From: Actinomadura mexicana
GTDB taxonomy: Bacteria > Actinomycetota > Actinomycetes > Streptosporangiales > Streptosporangiaceae
Reading direction: 5' to 3'
Length of the DNA stretch: 64,000 nucleotides
Assembly (NCBI RefSeq): GCF_900188105.1
Contig: NZ_FZNP01000004.1
Coordinates: 62,001 to 126,000, forward strand
Each line of letters opens with the position of its first letter. Positions within the stretch are counted from its first letter, which is position 1. Of the stretch, positions 8,537-16,404 are shown one piece after another. The notes beneath the pieces were generated by a model. The model saw nothing but the letters and a program-made list of their open reading frames with translations, searched no databases and was not told the DNA's origin. Both the position numbers and the translations under genes were made by a program.

Positions 8537-9274
8537 ATGACCCGGACCTGGCGGTCCCAGGCAGGACCAGAACAGGATGTCTCAGCCAGGCCGCCGCCTC
8601 CCGTGCTCGAAGTCCCGCGTCCGCCACCGGCACTTGGAACGGCTTCGGCCCGTCTTGGCCGCCATGTCCTCGCCTTGGACCTGCGCGGACACGGTGACAG
8701 CACATGGACGAGCACGTACTCGCTCGATCTGATGGGTGACGACGTGCTCGGATTCCTCGATGGCAGAGGGATCGACCGGGCCGATCTGGTCGGCCATTCG
8801 ATGGGCGGGGCGGTCGCCGTCCTGGTCGCCCAGCGGCAGCCTCGCCGGGTCCGGCGCCTGGTCGTCGAGGACACCCCGCCTCCCCCCGACGACCCGCCGG
8901 GAGAACCCGCCGTTCCCATGACCGAGCCGAGCAGTCCCCTGCCGTTCGACTGGCGCTCGTTCGATCCGATCATCGCGCAGTTCCGGACTCCCGACCCCGG
9001 CTGGTGGGGACGTCTGAAGGCGATCACCGCTTCCACGTTGCTTGTCAGCGGTGGACCGAGCAGCCATGTGCCGCCAGAGGCGCTGGCCCGGATGAGCAGG
9101 AGCATCAACGACTGCCGATTGGTAACCGTCAAGGACGCCGGGCATCGCATTCACAGCATCAAGCCGGACGAGTTCTGGTCCGCAACAGCTCCTTTCCTCC
9201 AAGAGCGCGCGGCGCCATCGCGTACTGCGGCGCCATCGCGTACTGCGGCGCCATCGCGTACTGAGGCGTCGTGA
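8537..9274 (+). pseudogene. Alpha/beta hydrolase lacking its N-terminus
   Basis: The frame encodes the core of an alpha/beta hydrolase: strand 4 (HVLALDLRGHGDS), the nucleophile elbow GHSMGG, the GGPSSHVP segment and the catalytic His in DAGHRIHS. The first 30-40 residues with the oxyanion-hole HG motif are missing. Instead, the sequence before ALGTASARLG is low-complexity, and a GTWNG-like hydrolase segment sits in a different frame around 8625-8645, suggesting a frameshift. The first in-frame ATG is 8537, with no good ribosome site. The 3' end carries three 18-bp repeats. It is probably non-functional; a short functional variant cannot be excluded. Confidence 0.55.
9209..9262 (+). repeat. 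18-bp triplicate coding AAPSRT
   Basis: Three perfect copies of GCGGCGCCATCGCGTACT encode (AAPSRT)3 just before the hydrolase stop codon. They extend the C-terminus beyond the fold, consistent with relaxed selection on this damaged gene. Confidence 0.85.
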
Positions 9275-9554
9275 ATGCTCGGCGGTCACGGGTGGGAGGG
9301 CGTCAGAGCGACGGACAAGCGAGCCACCGGCCGGCGCGACCGTGTCCAGTCGGCGAGTCGGGCGTGCCTACAACGCCGCTGTCATCCGGCATGACGCACC
9401 TGGCGAGTTGCCGGTGCGCGCTCAGCTGGACGTTCGGGCGGTCAGCGGCGTCTCTCCGGAGTGGGCCGCGGGCCGGACCCGGGGGGACGGACCACCTACA
9501 CCGGTCAGCGCGGCTGCCGAGACCCCACGAGGCCGACTCGGCCCAGCTCGCGCA

Positions 9555-9749
9555 TTATTCTTCCGCCCGGATCGCCTGTGTGGGGCAGAGCAGGACTGCC
9601 TGTCGCACCGCCTCGTGGTCCCCGGCGGGGGGCTCGGCCTGCCGGAGCACGACGATGCCGTCATCGTCGCGCTGGTCGAAAACGTTCGCGGCAGCGAGCG
9701 CGCACTGGCCCGCGCCGGTGCACAGCTCGGTGTCCACAGTGATGCGCAT
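9555..9749 (-). CDS. 3Fe-4S-type ferredoxin for P450
   Basis: This 64-residue ferredoxin has the actinobacterial single-cluster pattern: Cys in ELCTGAGQC (C-x5-C) near residues 10-16 and a C-terminal LLCPTQAI. The missing second cysteine of the usual CxxCxxC is typical of 3Fe-4S ferredoxins that feed electrons to bacterial P450s. The start at ATG 9749 follows GGAGG and removes a non-conserved upstream extension. It is the last gene of the P450 operon, beginning 11 nt after the SDR remnant, and is the likely redox partner of that P450. Confidence 0.85.
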   Translation of the reverse strand: MRITVDTELCTGAGQCALAAANVFDQRDDDGIVVLRQAEPPAGDHEAVRQAVLLCPTQAIRAEE

Positions 9750-9760
9750 GAGCGCCTCCG

Positions 9761-10022
9761 TCAGTTGATCGGGCGCGTGGCGAGCGCTTCGATTTCGCGG
9801 TCGGACAGGGTTCGGTCGACGGCCAGGTTTTTCTCGGCGAGCCAACCGGCGGAGTAGCGGGTCTCCGGCTGCTCAGCCTCGATGGCGGCGCGGATGGCGA
9901 CCGTTCTCCGCGCCCGCCGGGCGTCCCCGTGCACGGTGTGGCCGGCGTGCAGCAGTTTCCACGCGGCCACCAATCCGATCCCGGACGAGGCCCCCGGTGG
10001 CCTGGCAGACCTTCGGCATCAT
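9761..10022 (-). pseudogene. Decayed short-chain dehydrogenase in P450 operon
   Basis: Two consecutive frames together read as an SDR. From the ATGs at 10022/10019 the start is MPKVCQATG. After a frameshift in the five-base C run at 9991-9995 the other frame reads ASSGIGLVAAWKLLHAGH, completing the TGASSGIG cofactor motif. Shortly after HGDARR the sequence jumps to an SDR-like C-terminus (PETRYSAGWLAEK...) that stops at 9761. The catalytic Ser-Tyr-Lys core, roughly 170 residues, is gone. A strong GGGAGG and a TGATG overlap with the P450 stop show it was once a coupled operon gene. Confidence 0.75.
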
Positions 10023-11200
10023 CACACCTCCCATACGACGGGCAACTGGTGCACGCCGTAGATGAGCATGTCGGTGCGCATGGCCACCTCGTCCGCCGGA
10101 ACCGCGAGGCGCAGCGCGGGGAACCTGGTGACCAGCGCCGGCAGCGCGACCTGCAACTCGACCCGGGCGAGCTGCTGGCCGAGGCACTGGTGCACGCCAT
10201 GCCCGAAGGCCACGTGCCCGCCGGTCTTCCGGAGCAGGTCGAGCGTGTCGGGGTCCGCGAAATGCGCGGGGTCCCGGTTCGCCGCCGGCACCGAGACGGT
10301 CACCGTCTGCCCGGCCTTGATCACCTCGTTACGCAGTTCCACGTCCTCCAGGGCGGTGCGGACGGTGAACGGGATGATGCTCAGGTACCGCAGCAGTTCC
10401 TCCACCGCGCGGTCGGCGATGCCCGGGTCCGAACGCAGGGCGGCCAGTTGGTCGGGATGCGTGAGCAAGGCGTAGGCGCCGAGCGCAAGCATGTTGGTGG
10501 TGGTGTCCAGCCCGGCGCCCAGCAGCGTGAAGCCGATGTTGACCAGTTCCTCGTCAGTGAGGTCGCTCTCGGTCAGGCCGCTCAGCAGGTCGTCGGTGGG
10601 TGCGGCGCGTTTGACCGCCACCAGTTCCTGGATGTACCCGTGCACTGCCTGGTAGGCCGCCGCCATCTCCTCCTGCGAGTTGTCCAGGCGGAACAGAGCC
10701 AAGGCGTCCTGCTGGAAGCGGGCGCGGTCCGCGTACGGAACGCCGAGCAGCTCGCAGATCACCTGCGCGGGGACGGGCTGCGCCAGCGCCGTCACCAGGT
10801 CCGCCGGACCGCCGTGCTCGGCCATGGCGTCCAGGTGCTCGTCGGTGATCTGCTGGACCCGGTCGGTGAGCTGCCGCATCCGGCGGACGGTGAACTGGCC
10901 GGTGAGCAGGCGCCGGTAGCGGGTGTGCTCCGGCGCGTCCATCCCGCTGAACATCCCGGCCGGGGCGGGCCGGCCGCCGGGGGTTCCGGGGACCGGCATG
11001 TGCCGCAGCTCGGGTCGGACGCTGAGCCTCGGGTCGGCCAGCACCTGGCGAACCAGGGCGTGGCTGGTCACCAGCCACCCCTGATGCCCGTCCGGGTAGT
11101 CCAGCCGGCTCAACGGGCTTCGCTCGCGCAGCTCGGCCAGGCCCTTGGGCGGGTCGAACGGCCGGCCGGCCGGGCGTTCCGTCGGCAGGGTCCTGATCAT
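10022..11200 (-). CDS. Cytochrome P450
   Basis: This 392-residue class I bacterial P450 (CYP105/107-like in layout) shows the I-helix oxygen-activation motif GAGLDTT near 235, the K-helix ExxR (EELLR), and the heme-thiolate loop [10 protein letters not shown] near 340, where the Cys binds heme iron. It would hydroxylate or epoxidise a small lipophilic substrate using electrons from the ferredoxin encoded two positions downstream. ATG 11200 follows GAGGAG; the TTG two codons earlier has no spacing. The operon is divergent from a double-HTH regulator that probably controls it. The coupled SDR gene is broken, so the original pathway may be incomplete. Confidence 0.9.
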   Translation of the reverse strand: MIRTLPTERPAGRPFDPPKGLAELRERSPLSRLDYPDGHQGWLVTSHALVRQVLADPRLSVRPELRHMPVPGTPGGRPAPAGMFSGMDAPEHTRYRRLLTGQFTVRRMRQLTDRVQQITDEHLDAMAEHGGPADLVTALAQPVPAQVICELLGVPYADRARFQQDALALFRLDNSQEEMAAAYQAVHGYIQELVAVKRAAPTDDLLSGLTESDLTDEELVNIGFTLLGAGLDTTTNMLALGAYALLTHPDQLAALRSDPGIADRAVEELLRYLSIIPFTVRTALEDVELRNEVIKAGQTVTVSVPAANRDPAHFADPDTLDLLRKTGGHVAFGHGVHQCLGQQLARVELQVALPALVTRFPALRLAVPADEVAMRTDMLIYGVHQLPVVWEV

Positions 11201-11265
11201 CTGCAACTCCTCACAGCGAGCTTCACGACTTGCGAGACCTTAGGGCCGGGTTTCGGCAGCCATCA

Positions 11266-11304
11266 AGATCAAGATCTGGTCAGGCCAGCTCAAAGGGCTA
11301 TGAT
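11266..11304 (+). promoter_or_regulatory. Divergent P450/regulator control region
   Basis: An inverted repeat AGATC-AA-GATCT lies at 11266-11277, and TATGAT at 11299-11304 fits a -10 box 15 nt before the ATG of the regulator. The repeat sits between the divergent starts and is a plausible operator for the regulator protein. Binding is inference. Confidence 0.4.
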
Positions 11305-11319
11305 CGATGCAATGACGGT

Positions 11320-12066
11320 ATGAGCGAATGCATCGAGGCGGTACGGTCACTGTTCCCGGAGGATGGTGTGCCAGGCAGCAGACTGACCTACCAGGAGCGG
11401 CAGCGCCTCGCCGCCGGGCTGGCGGACGGGCTCAGCTACGCCGACATCGCGCGGCGGCTCGGCCGTCCCAAGTCGACCGTGATTCGCGAGGTCGCCCGCA
11501 ACGGTGGGGCGCACGGCTACCGGGCCGGCCGCGCCCAGCAGGCGACCCGGTGGCGGGCGCGCCGCCGCAAGCCGGTCTCGCCGCCGGCCGCGGCCCCGCC
11601 CGCCACGGGGGCCGGCGACTTGCAGACCCGCCGTGAGTTCGAGGAGCGGTTCGCGGCGATGGCCACCCAGACCGGCATGCCCGCGATGATGGCCAGGGTC
11701 GTGGTCTGCCTGTTCACCACCGAGACCGGCAGTCTCACCGCGGCCGAACTGGCCGCCCGGCTGCAGGTCAGCCCCGCCTCGGTCTCCAAGGCCGTCGCCT
11801 GGCTGGAACAGCGCGGACTGCTCCGGCGTGAGCGGGAGGGCCGCCGCGAGCGTTATCTCATCGACGACCATGTCTGGTACCAGGCGTGGCGGGCCAGCAT
11901 CCAGGGCATGGCCATGTGGGCCGACGTCACCGACCAGGGCGCCGAGCTGTTCGGCGGCGACAATCCGGTCGGTGCCCGGCTGCGCGCCACCAGCCAGTGG
12001 CTCCAGCACGTCCGGCAGGACATGATCGAGGCGGCCGAGCACTGGCGGCGGACGTTCTCTCCGTGA
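11320..12066 (+). CDS. Double-HTH regulator: IS30-type HTH plus MarR-like domain
   Basis: This 248-residue protein combines two DNA-binding folds. Residues 20-75 match the helix-turn-helix of IS30-family transposases (LTYQERQRLAAGLADGLSYADIA, then STVIREVARNGG). Residues 105-230 resemble GbsR/MarR winged-helix regulators (LTAAELAARLQVSPASVSKAVAWLEQRG). There is no transposase catalytic core, so it is a regulator, not an insertion sequence. It diverges from the P450 operon, its probable target. ATG 11320 gives a short leader behind TATGAT. Similar architectures occur across actinobacteria, usually annotated as MarR-family. Confidence 0.75.
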   Translation: MSECIEAVRSLFPEDGVPGSRLTYQERQRLAAGLADGLSYADIARRLGRPKSTVIREVARNGGAHGYRAGRAQQATRWRARRRKPVSPPAAAPPATGAGDLQTRREFEERFAAMATQTGMPAMMARVVVCLFTTETGSLTAAELAARLQVSPASVSKAVAWLEQRGLLRREREGRRERYLIDDHVWYQAWRASIQGMAMWADVTDQGAELFGGDNPVGARLRATSQWLQHVRQDMIEAAEHWRRTFSP

Positions 12067-12167
12067 GCCCGAGCGGATTCGGTGAGGGGCGCAAGGAGCT
12101 CAGCTGTTCTCGCGGCTCTGGTCGGGACCCGACGACCCGTTCTCCGCGCGAATGAGATGATGCTCGC

Positions 12168-12626
12168 CTACGGAAGACCGGGGGCGGTTCGCGGGCCTCG
12201 GTAGGGCAGGGTCTGGCTGTAGACGACGCTGGTCGTGGTGCTGCCGAACTGGGCGAGTTCGTCGACGATCCGTTCGAGGTGGGCCATGGAGCCCGCCGCC
12301 ACCTTCAGGGTGAAGCAGTCCTCGCCGGTGGTGCGCAGGCATTCGAGGATCTCCATGCGCTCGGCGAGCAGGCGGCGCAGCGGCTCGTGCCGGCTGCCGG
12401 GGTACTTCAGGCGCACGACGGCCAGCACGGTGAACCCCACCTTCGCCAGGTCGATATCGGCCCGGTACCCGGTGATGACCCCGAGTGCCTCCAACCGCCT
12501 GACGCGTTCGGTGGTCGCCGAGGCGCTGAGATTCACCCGGCGGCCCAGCTCGGTGAGGGGAATGCGGCCGTCCTGCTGGATCTCCACCAGGATCGACCAG
12601 TCGGTCATGTCAAGATCCTCGGTCAT
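12168..12626 (-). CDS. Lrp/AsnC-family regulator
   Basis: This 152-residue feast/famine regulator has an N-terminal winged HTH (LTELGRRVNLSASATTERVRRLEALGVI, residues 25-52) and a C-terminal RAM ligand domain (about 70-145). ATG 12626 keeps the family's N-terminal LDMTD motif; ATG 12608 has the better ribosome site (GAGGA) and is an alternative. Such proteins bind amino acids and form octamers that wrap DNA. It is divergent from the LLM-oxidoreductase gene, with a perfect inverted repeat in the gap, so it may control that operon. Confidence 0.85.
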   Translation of the reverse strand: MTEDLDMTDWSILVEIQQDGRIPLTELGRRVNLSASATTERVRRLEALGVITGYRADIDLAKVGFTVLAVVRLKYPGSRHEPLRRLLAERMEILECLRTTGEDCFTLKVAAGSMAHLERIVDELAQFGSTTTSVVYSQTLPYRGPRTAPGLP

Positions 12627-12657
12627 CTGCCGAATCTACCGCTGGTTTCACGGCGAC

Positions 12658-12674
12658 CACGGTCGAGCACCGTG
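12658..12674. promoter_or_regulatory. Inverted repeat between lrp-like and LLM genes
   Basis: CACGGT-CGAGC-ACCGTG has perfect 6-bp arms in the 93-bp divergent gap. Dyads of this size are typical Lrp/AsnC sites, so this is a candidate operator. Confidence 0.4.
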
Positions 12675-12719
12675 AGCACCGCCTTCAGAAACAGCTGATC
12701 AACTGGGTAGCGTTCTACT

Positions 12720-13589
12720 GTGCGTATTGGAGTGAATATTCCGAACTTCGGGCCGGGGACGGCTCCGGCCGTGCTGCGGCGCTGGGCGCAGACCGTGGAG
12801 GCGCTCGGTTACGACATGTTGACGATCTCCGACCACGTCGTGGTGACGCCCGACGTCGCCGAGCAGTATCCGGCTCCGTTCTACGAGCCGTTCACCACCC
12901 TCGCGTGGCTGGCCGGCGTCACTGAACGGGTCGCGCTCGGCACCTCGGTGCTCATCGTGCCGTACCGGCATCCCCTCCTCGTGGCCCGGATGGCGGCGAA
13001 CCTCAATCAGTTCAGCGGCGGCCGCCTGGTGCTCGGCGTGGGCGTCGGCTGGGCGCGCCAGGAGTTCGACGCGCTCGGGGTGCCGTTCGAACAGCGCGGA
13101 CGGCTCACCGACGAGCACCTCGGGGCGATGCGCACCGCCTGGGCGGACGAGGACGACTACCAAAGCGGGCCGATACCGATCTGGGTCGGTGGGAACACCG
13201 ACCTGGGCATGCGCCGAGCGGTACGCCTCGGCGATGCATGGCATCCCCTGCGCATGACCCTGCCATGGTTGCGGAGCGCGGTGGACCGGTTGAAGGCCAT
13301 CGCCCAAGCATTGGAACGGCCGGTGCCCGCCCTGGTCCCCCGCATCGTTCTGCGGCTGACCGACCTGCCGGTCACGGGCCCCGAACGGCGCGTCGGCGAG
13401 GGCACCATCGAACAGGTCCTCCAGGACTTGGAAGAGCTGCGGCTCCTCGGCTCCGAGACCGTCGTGCTCGACCCGTTCGACGAGGACCCCGCGGAGACGC
13501 TTGCGCCGGACAGGGCCTGGCAGGCGCTGGAGATCGTGGCCGACCGCTGGACCTGGACAAACTCGACTAACCAAGGGGAACCACAGTGA
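12720..13589 (+). CDS. LLM-class F420-dependent oxidoreductase
   Basis: This 289-residue TIM-barrel protein of the luciferase-like monooxygenase family starts with RIGVNIPNFGPG. It contains the SDHVVVTPDV and LGVGVGWARQEFDALGV segments typical of F420-dependent members. It would transfer hydride between F420H2 and an unknown substrate. It starts at GTG 12720 and overlaps the deaminase gene by 4 nt (GTGA), so the two are translationally coupled and probably act in one pathway, perhaps modification of a purine- or pyrimidine-like compound (inference). Confidence 0.8.
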   Translation: MRIGVNIPNFGPGTAPAVLRRWAQTVEALGYDMLTISDHVVVTPDVAEQYPAPFYEPFTTLAWLAGVTERVALGTSVLIVPYRHPLLVARMAANLNQFSGGRLVLGVGVGWARQEFDALGVPFEQRGRLTDEHLGAMRTAWADEDDYQSGPIPIWVGGNTDLGMRRAVRLGDAWHPLRMTLPWLRSAVDRLKAIAQALERPVPALVPRIVLRLTDLPVTGPERRVGEGTIEQVLQDLEELRLLGSETVVLDPFDEDPAETLAPDRAWQALEIVADRWTWTNSTNQGEPQ

Positions 13590-14011
13590 CACCTCAAGAC
13601 GAGGACTTTCTGCGCAGGGCCATCGAGCTGGCCGTCAAGGCGCGCGCGAGCGGGGACGCCCCCTTCGGATCGCTGCTGGTGGGGCCGGATGGCGACGTGC
13701 TGGCCGAGGAGCACAACACGGTCACCAGCGACGGCGACATCTCCGCCCATCCGGAGCTGAAGCTGGCCCGATGGGCGGCCCGCGAGCTGGACCCGCCCAC
13801 CGCGGCGGCCACCACCATGTACACCAGCTGCCAGCCCTGCGACATGTGCAGGGGCGGCATCGAACGGTCCGGGCTCGGGCGCGTGGTGTACGCACTGTCC
13901 AACGAACAGCTGTCCACGCTCAAGCCGGGCGGCGGCTGGCCGCAGGTGCCTCAGGAGGGTCCGGCTCTGTTCGATGAGGCCCGCACCCCGATTGAGGGCT
14001 TCTACCACTGA
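13586..14011 (+). CDS. Nucleoside/base deaminase
   Basis: This 141-residue zinc deaminase of the cytidine deaminase-like fold has ligands visible as HPE near residue 56 (the usual HAE with Pro in place of Ala; the Glu is the proton shuttle) and PCDMC near residue 88. Length and layout match guanine deaminase or tRNA adenosine deaminase-type enzymes rather than Cdd. Its GTG start overlaps the stop of the LLM oxidoreductase, showing coupling. The substrate is likely a free base or nucleoside, which cannot be specified. Confidence 0.8.
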   Translation: MTPQDEDFLRRAIELAVKARASGDAPFGSLLVGPDGDVLAEEHNTVTSDGDISAHPELKLARWAARELDPPTAAATTMYTSCQPCDMCRGGIERSGLGRVVYALSNEQLSTLKPGGGWPQVPQEGPALFDEARTPIEGFYH

Positions 14012-14078
14012 CAGCTGGCAGAGCCATACGGATGAGCGCTTCTCGCGGCGGATGAGTAGGTTCACACCCGCTGGCCGG

Positions 14079-14105
14079 CCTGCCGCCTTCCAGCGGGGCG
14101 GCAGG
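14079..14105 (+). terminator. Hairpin after the deaminase gene
   Basis: CCTGCCGC and GCGGCAGG form a perfect 8-bp stem around an 11-nt loop, 67 nt after the deaminase stop. No U-tract follows, as is usual in high-GC actinobacteria. Confidence 0.45.
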
Positions 14106-14160
14106 GCGCGGTGCCGGGGACCGGAGGCCCATTCGCCTGGCGGACGGCGTACGTCGATTT

Positions 14161-14177
14161 ACAAACATTGTGTATGT
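14161..14177. promoter_or_regulatory. Operator-like repeat before the MDR operon
   Basis: ACAAACA-TTG-TGTATGT has 7-bp arms with one mismatch, in an AT-rich patch that also carries TATGTATG direct repeats, about 40 nt before the MDR start. It resembles TetR-family sites, and the operon ends with a TetR gene (17418-18056), the natural candidate to bind here. Confidence 0.45.
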
Positions 14178-14214
14178 ATGTATTCTGCCTGAGCGATCTT
14201 CTGGAAGGACGCTC

Positions 14215-15162
14215 ATGCAGGCGATACAGCAATCGGCGTGGGGAGACACCGAGCCCCTGGCGCTGGTCGAGGTGGCGAAACCGGCACCGGTCTTCGGCGA
14301 AGTGCTGGTCAAGGTCCGGGCGGCCGGGGTCAATCCGGTGGACGTCTACACACGCCGCGGGCAGGCGTACAACCGGGTGCTCGACCTGCCGTTCATCAAC
14401 GGCTGGGACGTGGCCGGGGAGGTGGTGGAGACCGGCTACGGCACGCCCCGGTTCCAGCCGGGCGACCGGGTGTTCGGAATGCCGTGGTTTCCCCGGGCGG
14501 CGGGCGGCTACGCCGAGTACGTCACGGCCCCCGCCCGCCATTTCGCCCGTATGCCGGAGGGCTTGGCCTTCACCGAGGCGGCGGCGCTGCCGCTGGCCGG
14601 CCTGACGGCATGGCAGATGCTCGTCGAGGTCGCCGCGATCGCGCCCGGACAGCGGGTCCTGGTCGCGGGTGCGGCCGGAGGCGTGGGGCACCTGGCGGTC
14701 CAGATCGCCAAGGCGTGCGGCGCGCACGTGACCGGCACCGCGAGCGCCGCCAAACACGCCTTCGTCCGCGGACTGGGCGCGGACGAAGTGATCGACTACA
14801 CCACGGCCGAGGTGTCCGACGCGGTGCGGGACGTGGACGTCGTCATCCAGATGTTCGGCGGCCGGGCGGGGCTCGCGGCGCTGGAGTGCCTGCGGCCCGG
14901 GGGCGTCCTGGTCAGCGGCCAGGCGGCCTGGACCCCGGGGCTGCACGAGCGTGCCGGCGAGCTCGGCGTGCGCGCCGTGGACTACCTCGTGGACCCCGAC
15001 GGTGCGGGGCTCGGCGCGCTGGCCGAGCTCGTCGCCGACGGGCGGCTCAAGGTGCACGTCGACGCGGTGTTTCCGCTGGCGCAGGCAGCCGCGGCACACG
15101 ACCGCATCGCCGACGGCCACACCACAGGCAAGATCGTGCTCGCCGTCGGTGAGCCCGCGTGA
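14215..15162 (+). CDS. NADPH:quinone oxidoreductase-like MDR protein
   Basis: This 315-residue MDR-superfamily reductase has a GroES-like domain (1-115), the Rossmann motif VAGAAGGVGHLAVQIAKA near 145-162, and no structural or catalytic zinc cysteines, placing it with the QOR/zeta-crystallin group. ATG 14215 follows GGAAGGA. It is the first gene of a tight five-gene run (MDR, SnoaL-like, esterase-like, LLM, TetR) and has an operator-like repeat in its leader. Likely role: NADPH reduction of a quinone or enone in the pathway served by the operon. Confidence 0.8.
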   Translation: MQAIQQSAWGDTEPLALVEVAKPAPVFGEVLVKVRAAGVNPVDVYTRRGQAYNRVLDLPFINGWDVAGEVVETGYGTPRFQPGDRVFGMPWFPRAAGGYAEYVTAPARHFARMPEGLAFTEAAALPLAGLTAWQMLVEVAAIAPGQRVLVAGAAGGVGHLAVQIAKACGAHVTGTASAAKHAFVRGLGADEVIDYTTAEVSDAVRDVDVVIQMFGGRAGLAALECLRPGGVLVSGQAAWTPGLHERAGELGVRAVDYLVDPDGAGLGALAELVADGRLKVHVDAVFPLAQAAAAHDRIADGHTTGKIVLAVGEPA

Positions 15163-15179
15163 GACGAGGAGACGCGGAG

Positions 15180-15656
15180 ATGTCAGAGGAACACCTCACC
15201 CCGACCGCGGTCGTACGGGCCTACGCACAGGCGAAGAGCCGTGCGGACATCCCGGCGGCGATGCGGTTCTGTCACCCGGACGTCGTCTTCGAGACGATCG
15301 CCTTCCGGGCCGTCGCGACCGGCTGGGACGAGGTCGCCCGGCAGAACACCGCGTTCCTGCGCACCTTCCCCGACTACGGCGTGGAGCTGGAGTACCTGGT
15401 CGAGGCCGGTGAGCTGGCCGTCGGCGCCGGGACGGTCCGGGCCACGATGAAGGCGAGCCTGGTGGGGATCGAACCCACGGGCAGGTCCTTCGCACTGCCG
15501 TTCGCCTGTCACTGGACCGTGCGGGACGGGCTTATCGCACATGAGCGGTTCTTTTTCGACTTCCATCAGATGTGCGAGCAGCTAGGACTGTCCACCGAGG
15601 ACGCGGCGGCGAAGTTCGCCGCCTGGCGCGAGCGTGAGAAGAAGGCGGCGCGATGA
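15180..15656 (+). CDS. SnoaL-like (NTF2-fold) protein
   Basis: This 158-residue member of the SnoaL/ester-cyclase branch of the NTF2 fold begins AVVRAYAQAKSRADIPAAMRFCHPDV and contains GRSFALPFACHWTVRDGLI, the pocket-forming strands. Such proteins include polyketide cyclases, hydratases and isomerases. ATG 15180 follows GAGGAG 18 nt after the MDR gene, and its stop overlaps the next start (ATGA). The acid/base residues cannot be assigned, so the activity is unknown. Confidence 0.7.
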   Translation: MSEEHLTPTAVVRAYAQAKSRADIPAAMRFCHPDVVFETIAFRAVATGWDEVARQNTAFLRTFPDYGVELEYLVEAGELAVGAGTVRATMKASLVGIEPTGRSFALPFACHWTVRDGLIAHERFFFDFHQMCEQLGLSTEDAAAKFAAWREREKKAAR

Positions 15657-16345
15657 CGACGTATGTGCTGGTACATGGTGCTTGGCACGGCGGCTGGTGC
15701 TGGCGCCGCGTGGCCGCGCGGTTGCGGGAGGCCGGGCACGAGGTCCACACCCCGACGCTGACCGGCCTCGGTGAGCGCGCCCACCTGGCGGGACCCGAGA
15801 TCGGCCTGCGGACGCACGCGGACGACCTCCTGGGCCTGCTGGAGTACGAGGATCTCCGGGACGTCGTGCTCGTCGGGCACAGCTACGCCGGTCTCGTCGT
15901 GCGCGAGGCCGCCGACCGCATCCCGGAACGGGTCACCCGCATCACCATGGTCGACGCCTGGGCGGGCCGGGACGGGGAGTCGCTGGACGACCTGGCCCCC
16001 GCGTTCTTCCGCGCCTGGGTCGAATCGGCCACCGTCGACGGCCTGGTCCCGCCCGCCCCCGCGGCCACCGTCGGCGTAACGGAACCGGACCAGGTCGCAT
16101 GGCTGGAATCGAAGCTGACGCCTCATCCGCGGCGAACGTTCTCCGAGCCGACCCGGTTGTCCGGGGCCGTCGACGCGATCCCGTGCCGCGCGATCCTCTG
16201 CACTCCCGGTGGTCCCATGCCGTTCGTCCGGCTCGCCGAGGAGCACGGCTGGGCGGCCACCGTTCTGGACGTCGGCCACGACGCCATGGTCACCGCACCG
16301 CGCGACCTGGCGGACGTCCTCCTGCAGGACGCGTGCGGCTCCTGA
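15653..16345 (+). CDS. Alpha/beta hydrolase, EstC/methylesterase-like
   Basis: This 230-residue hydrolase starts directly with the oxyanion motif VLVHGAWHGGWCW (residues 5-17), then the nucleophile elbow GHSYAG (Ser near 80) and the C-terminal GHDAM (His near 211). This compact layout matches the plant methylesterase/hydroxynitrile lyase and bacterial EstC pyrethroid-hydrolase group, which act on small esters. It is coupled to the SnoaL-like gene by a 4-nt overlap and followed by an LLM oxidoreductase, so ester release followed by oxidation is a plausible sequence. Confidence 0.8.
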   Translation: MTTYVLVHGAWHGGWCWRRVAARLREAGHEVHTPTLTGLGERAHLAGPEIGLRTHADDLLGLLEYEDLRDVVLVGHSYAGLVVREAADRIPERVTRITMVDAWAGRDGESLDDLAPAFFRAWVESATVDGLVPPAPAATVGVTEPDQVAWLESKLTPHPRRTFSEPTRLSGAVDAIPCRAILCTPGGPMPFVRLAEEHGWAATVLDVGHDAMVTAPRDLADVLLQDACGS

Positions 16346-16404
16346 CCGCGATGCCGGGCCGGCGATCCCCTACATGAACGAGACCTCATGACGAAAGGTG
16401 CGAC

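Noticed and set aside
11320..11560. IS30 insertion sequence
   Set aside because: Only the IS30-type HTH is present; there is no DDE core, no terminal inverted repeats and no target duplication, and a MarR-like domain follows.
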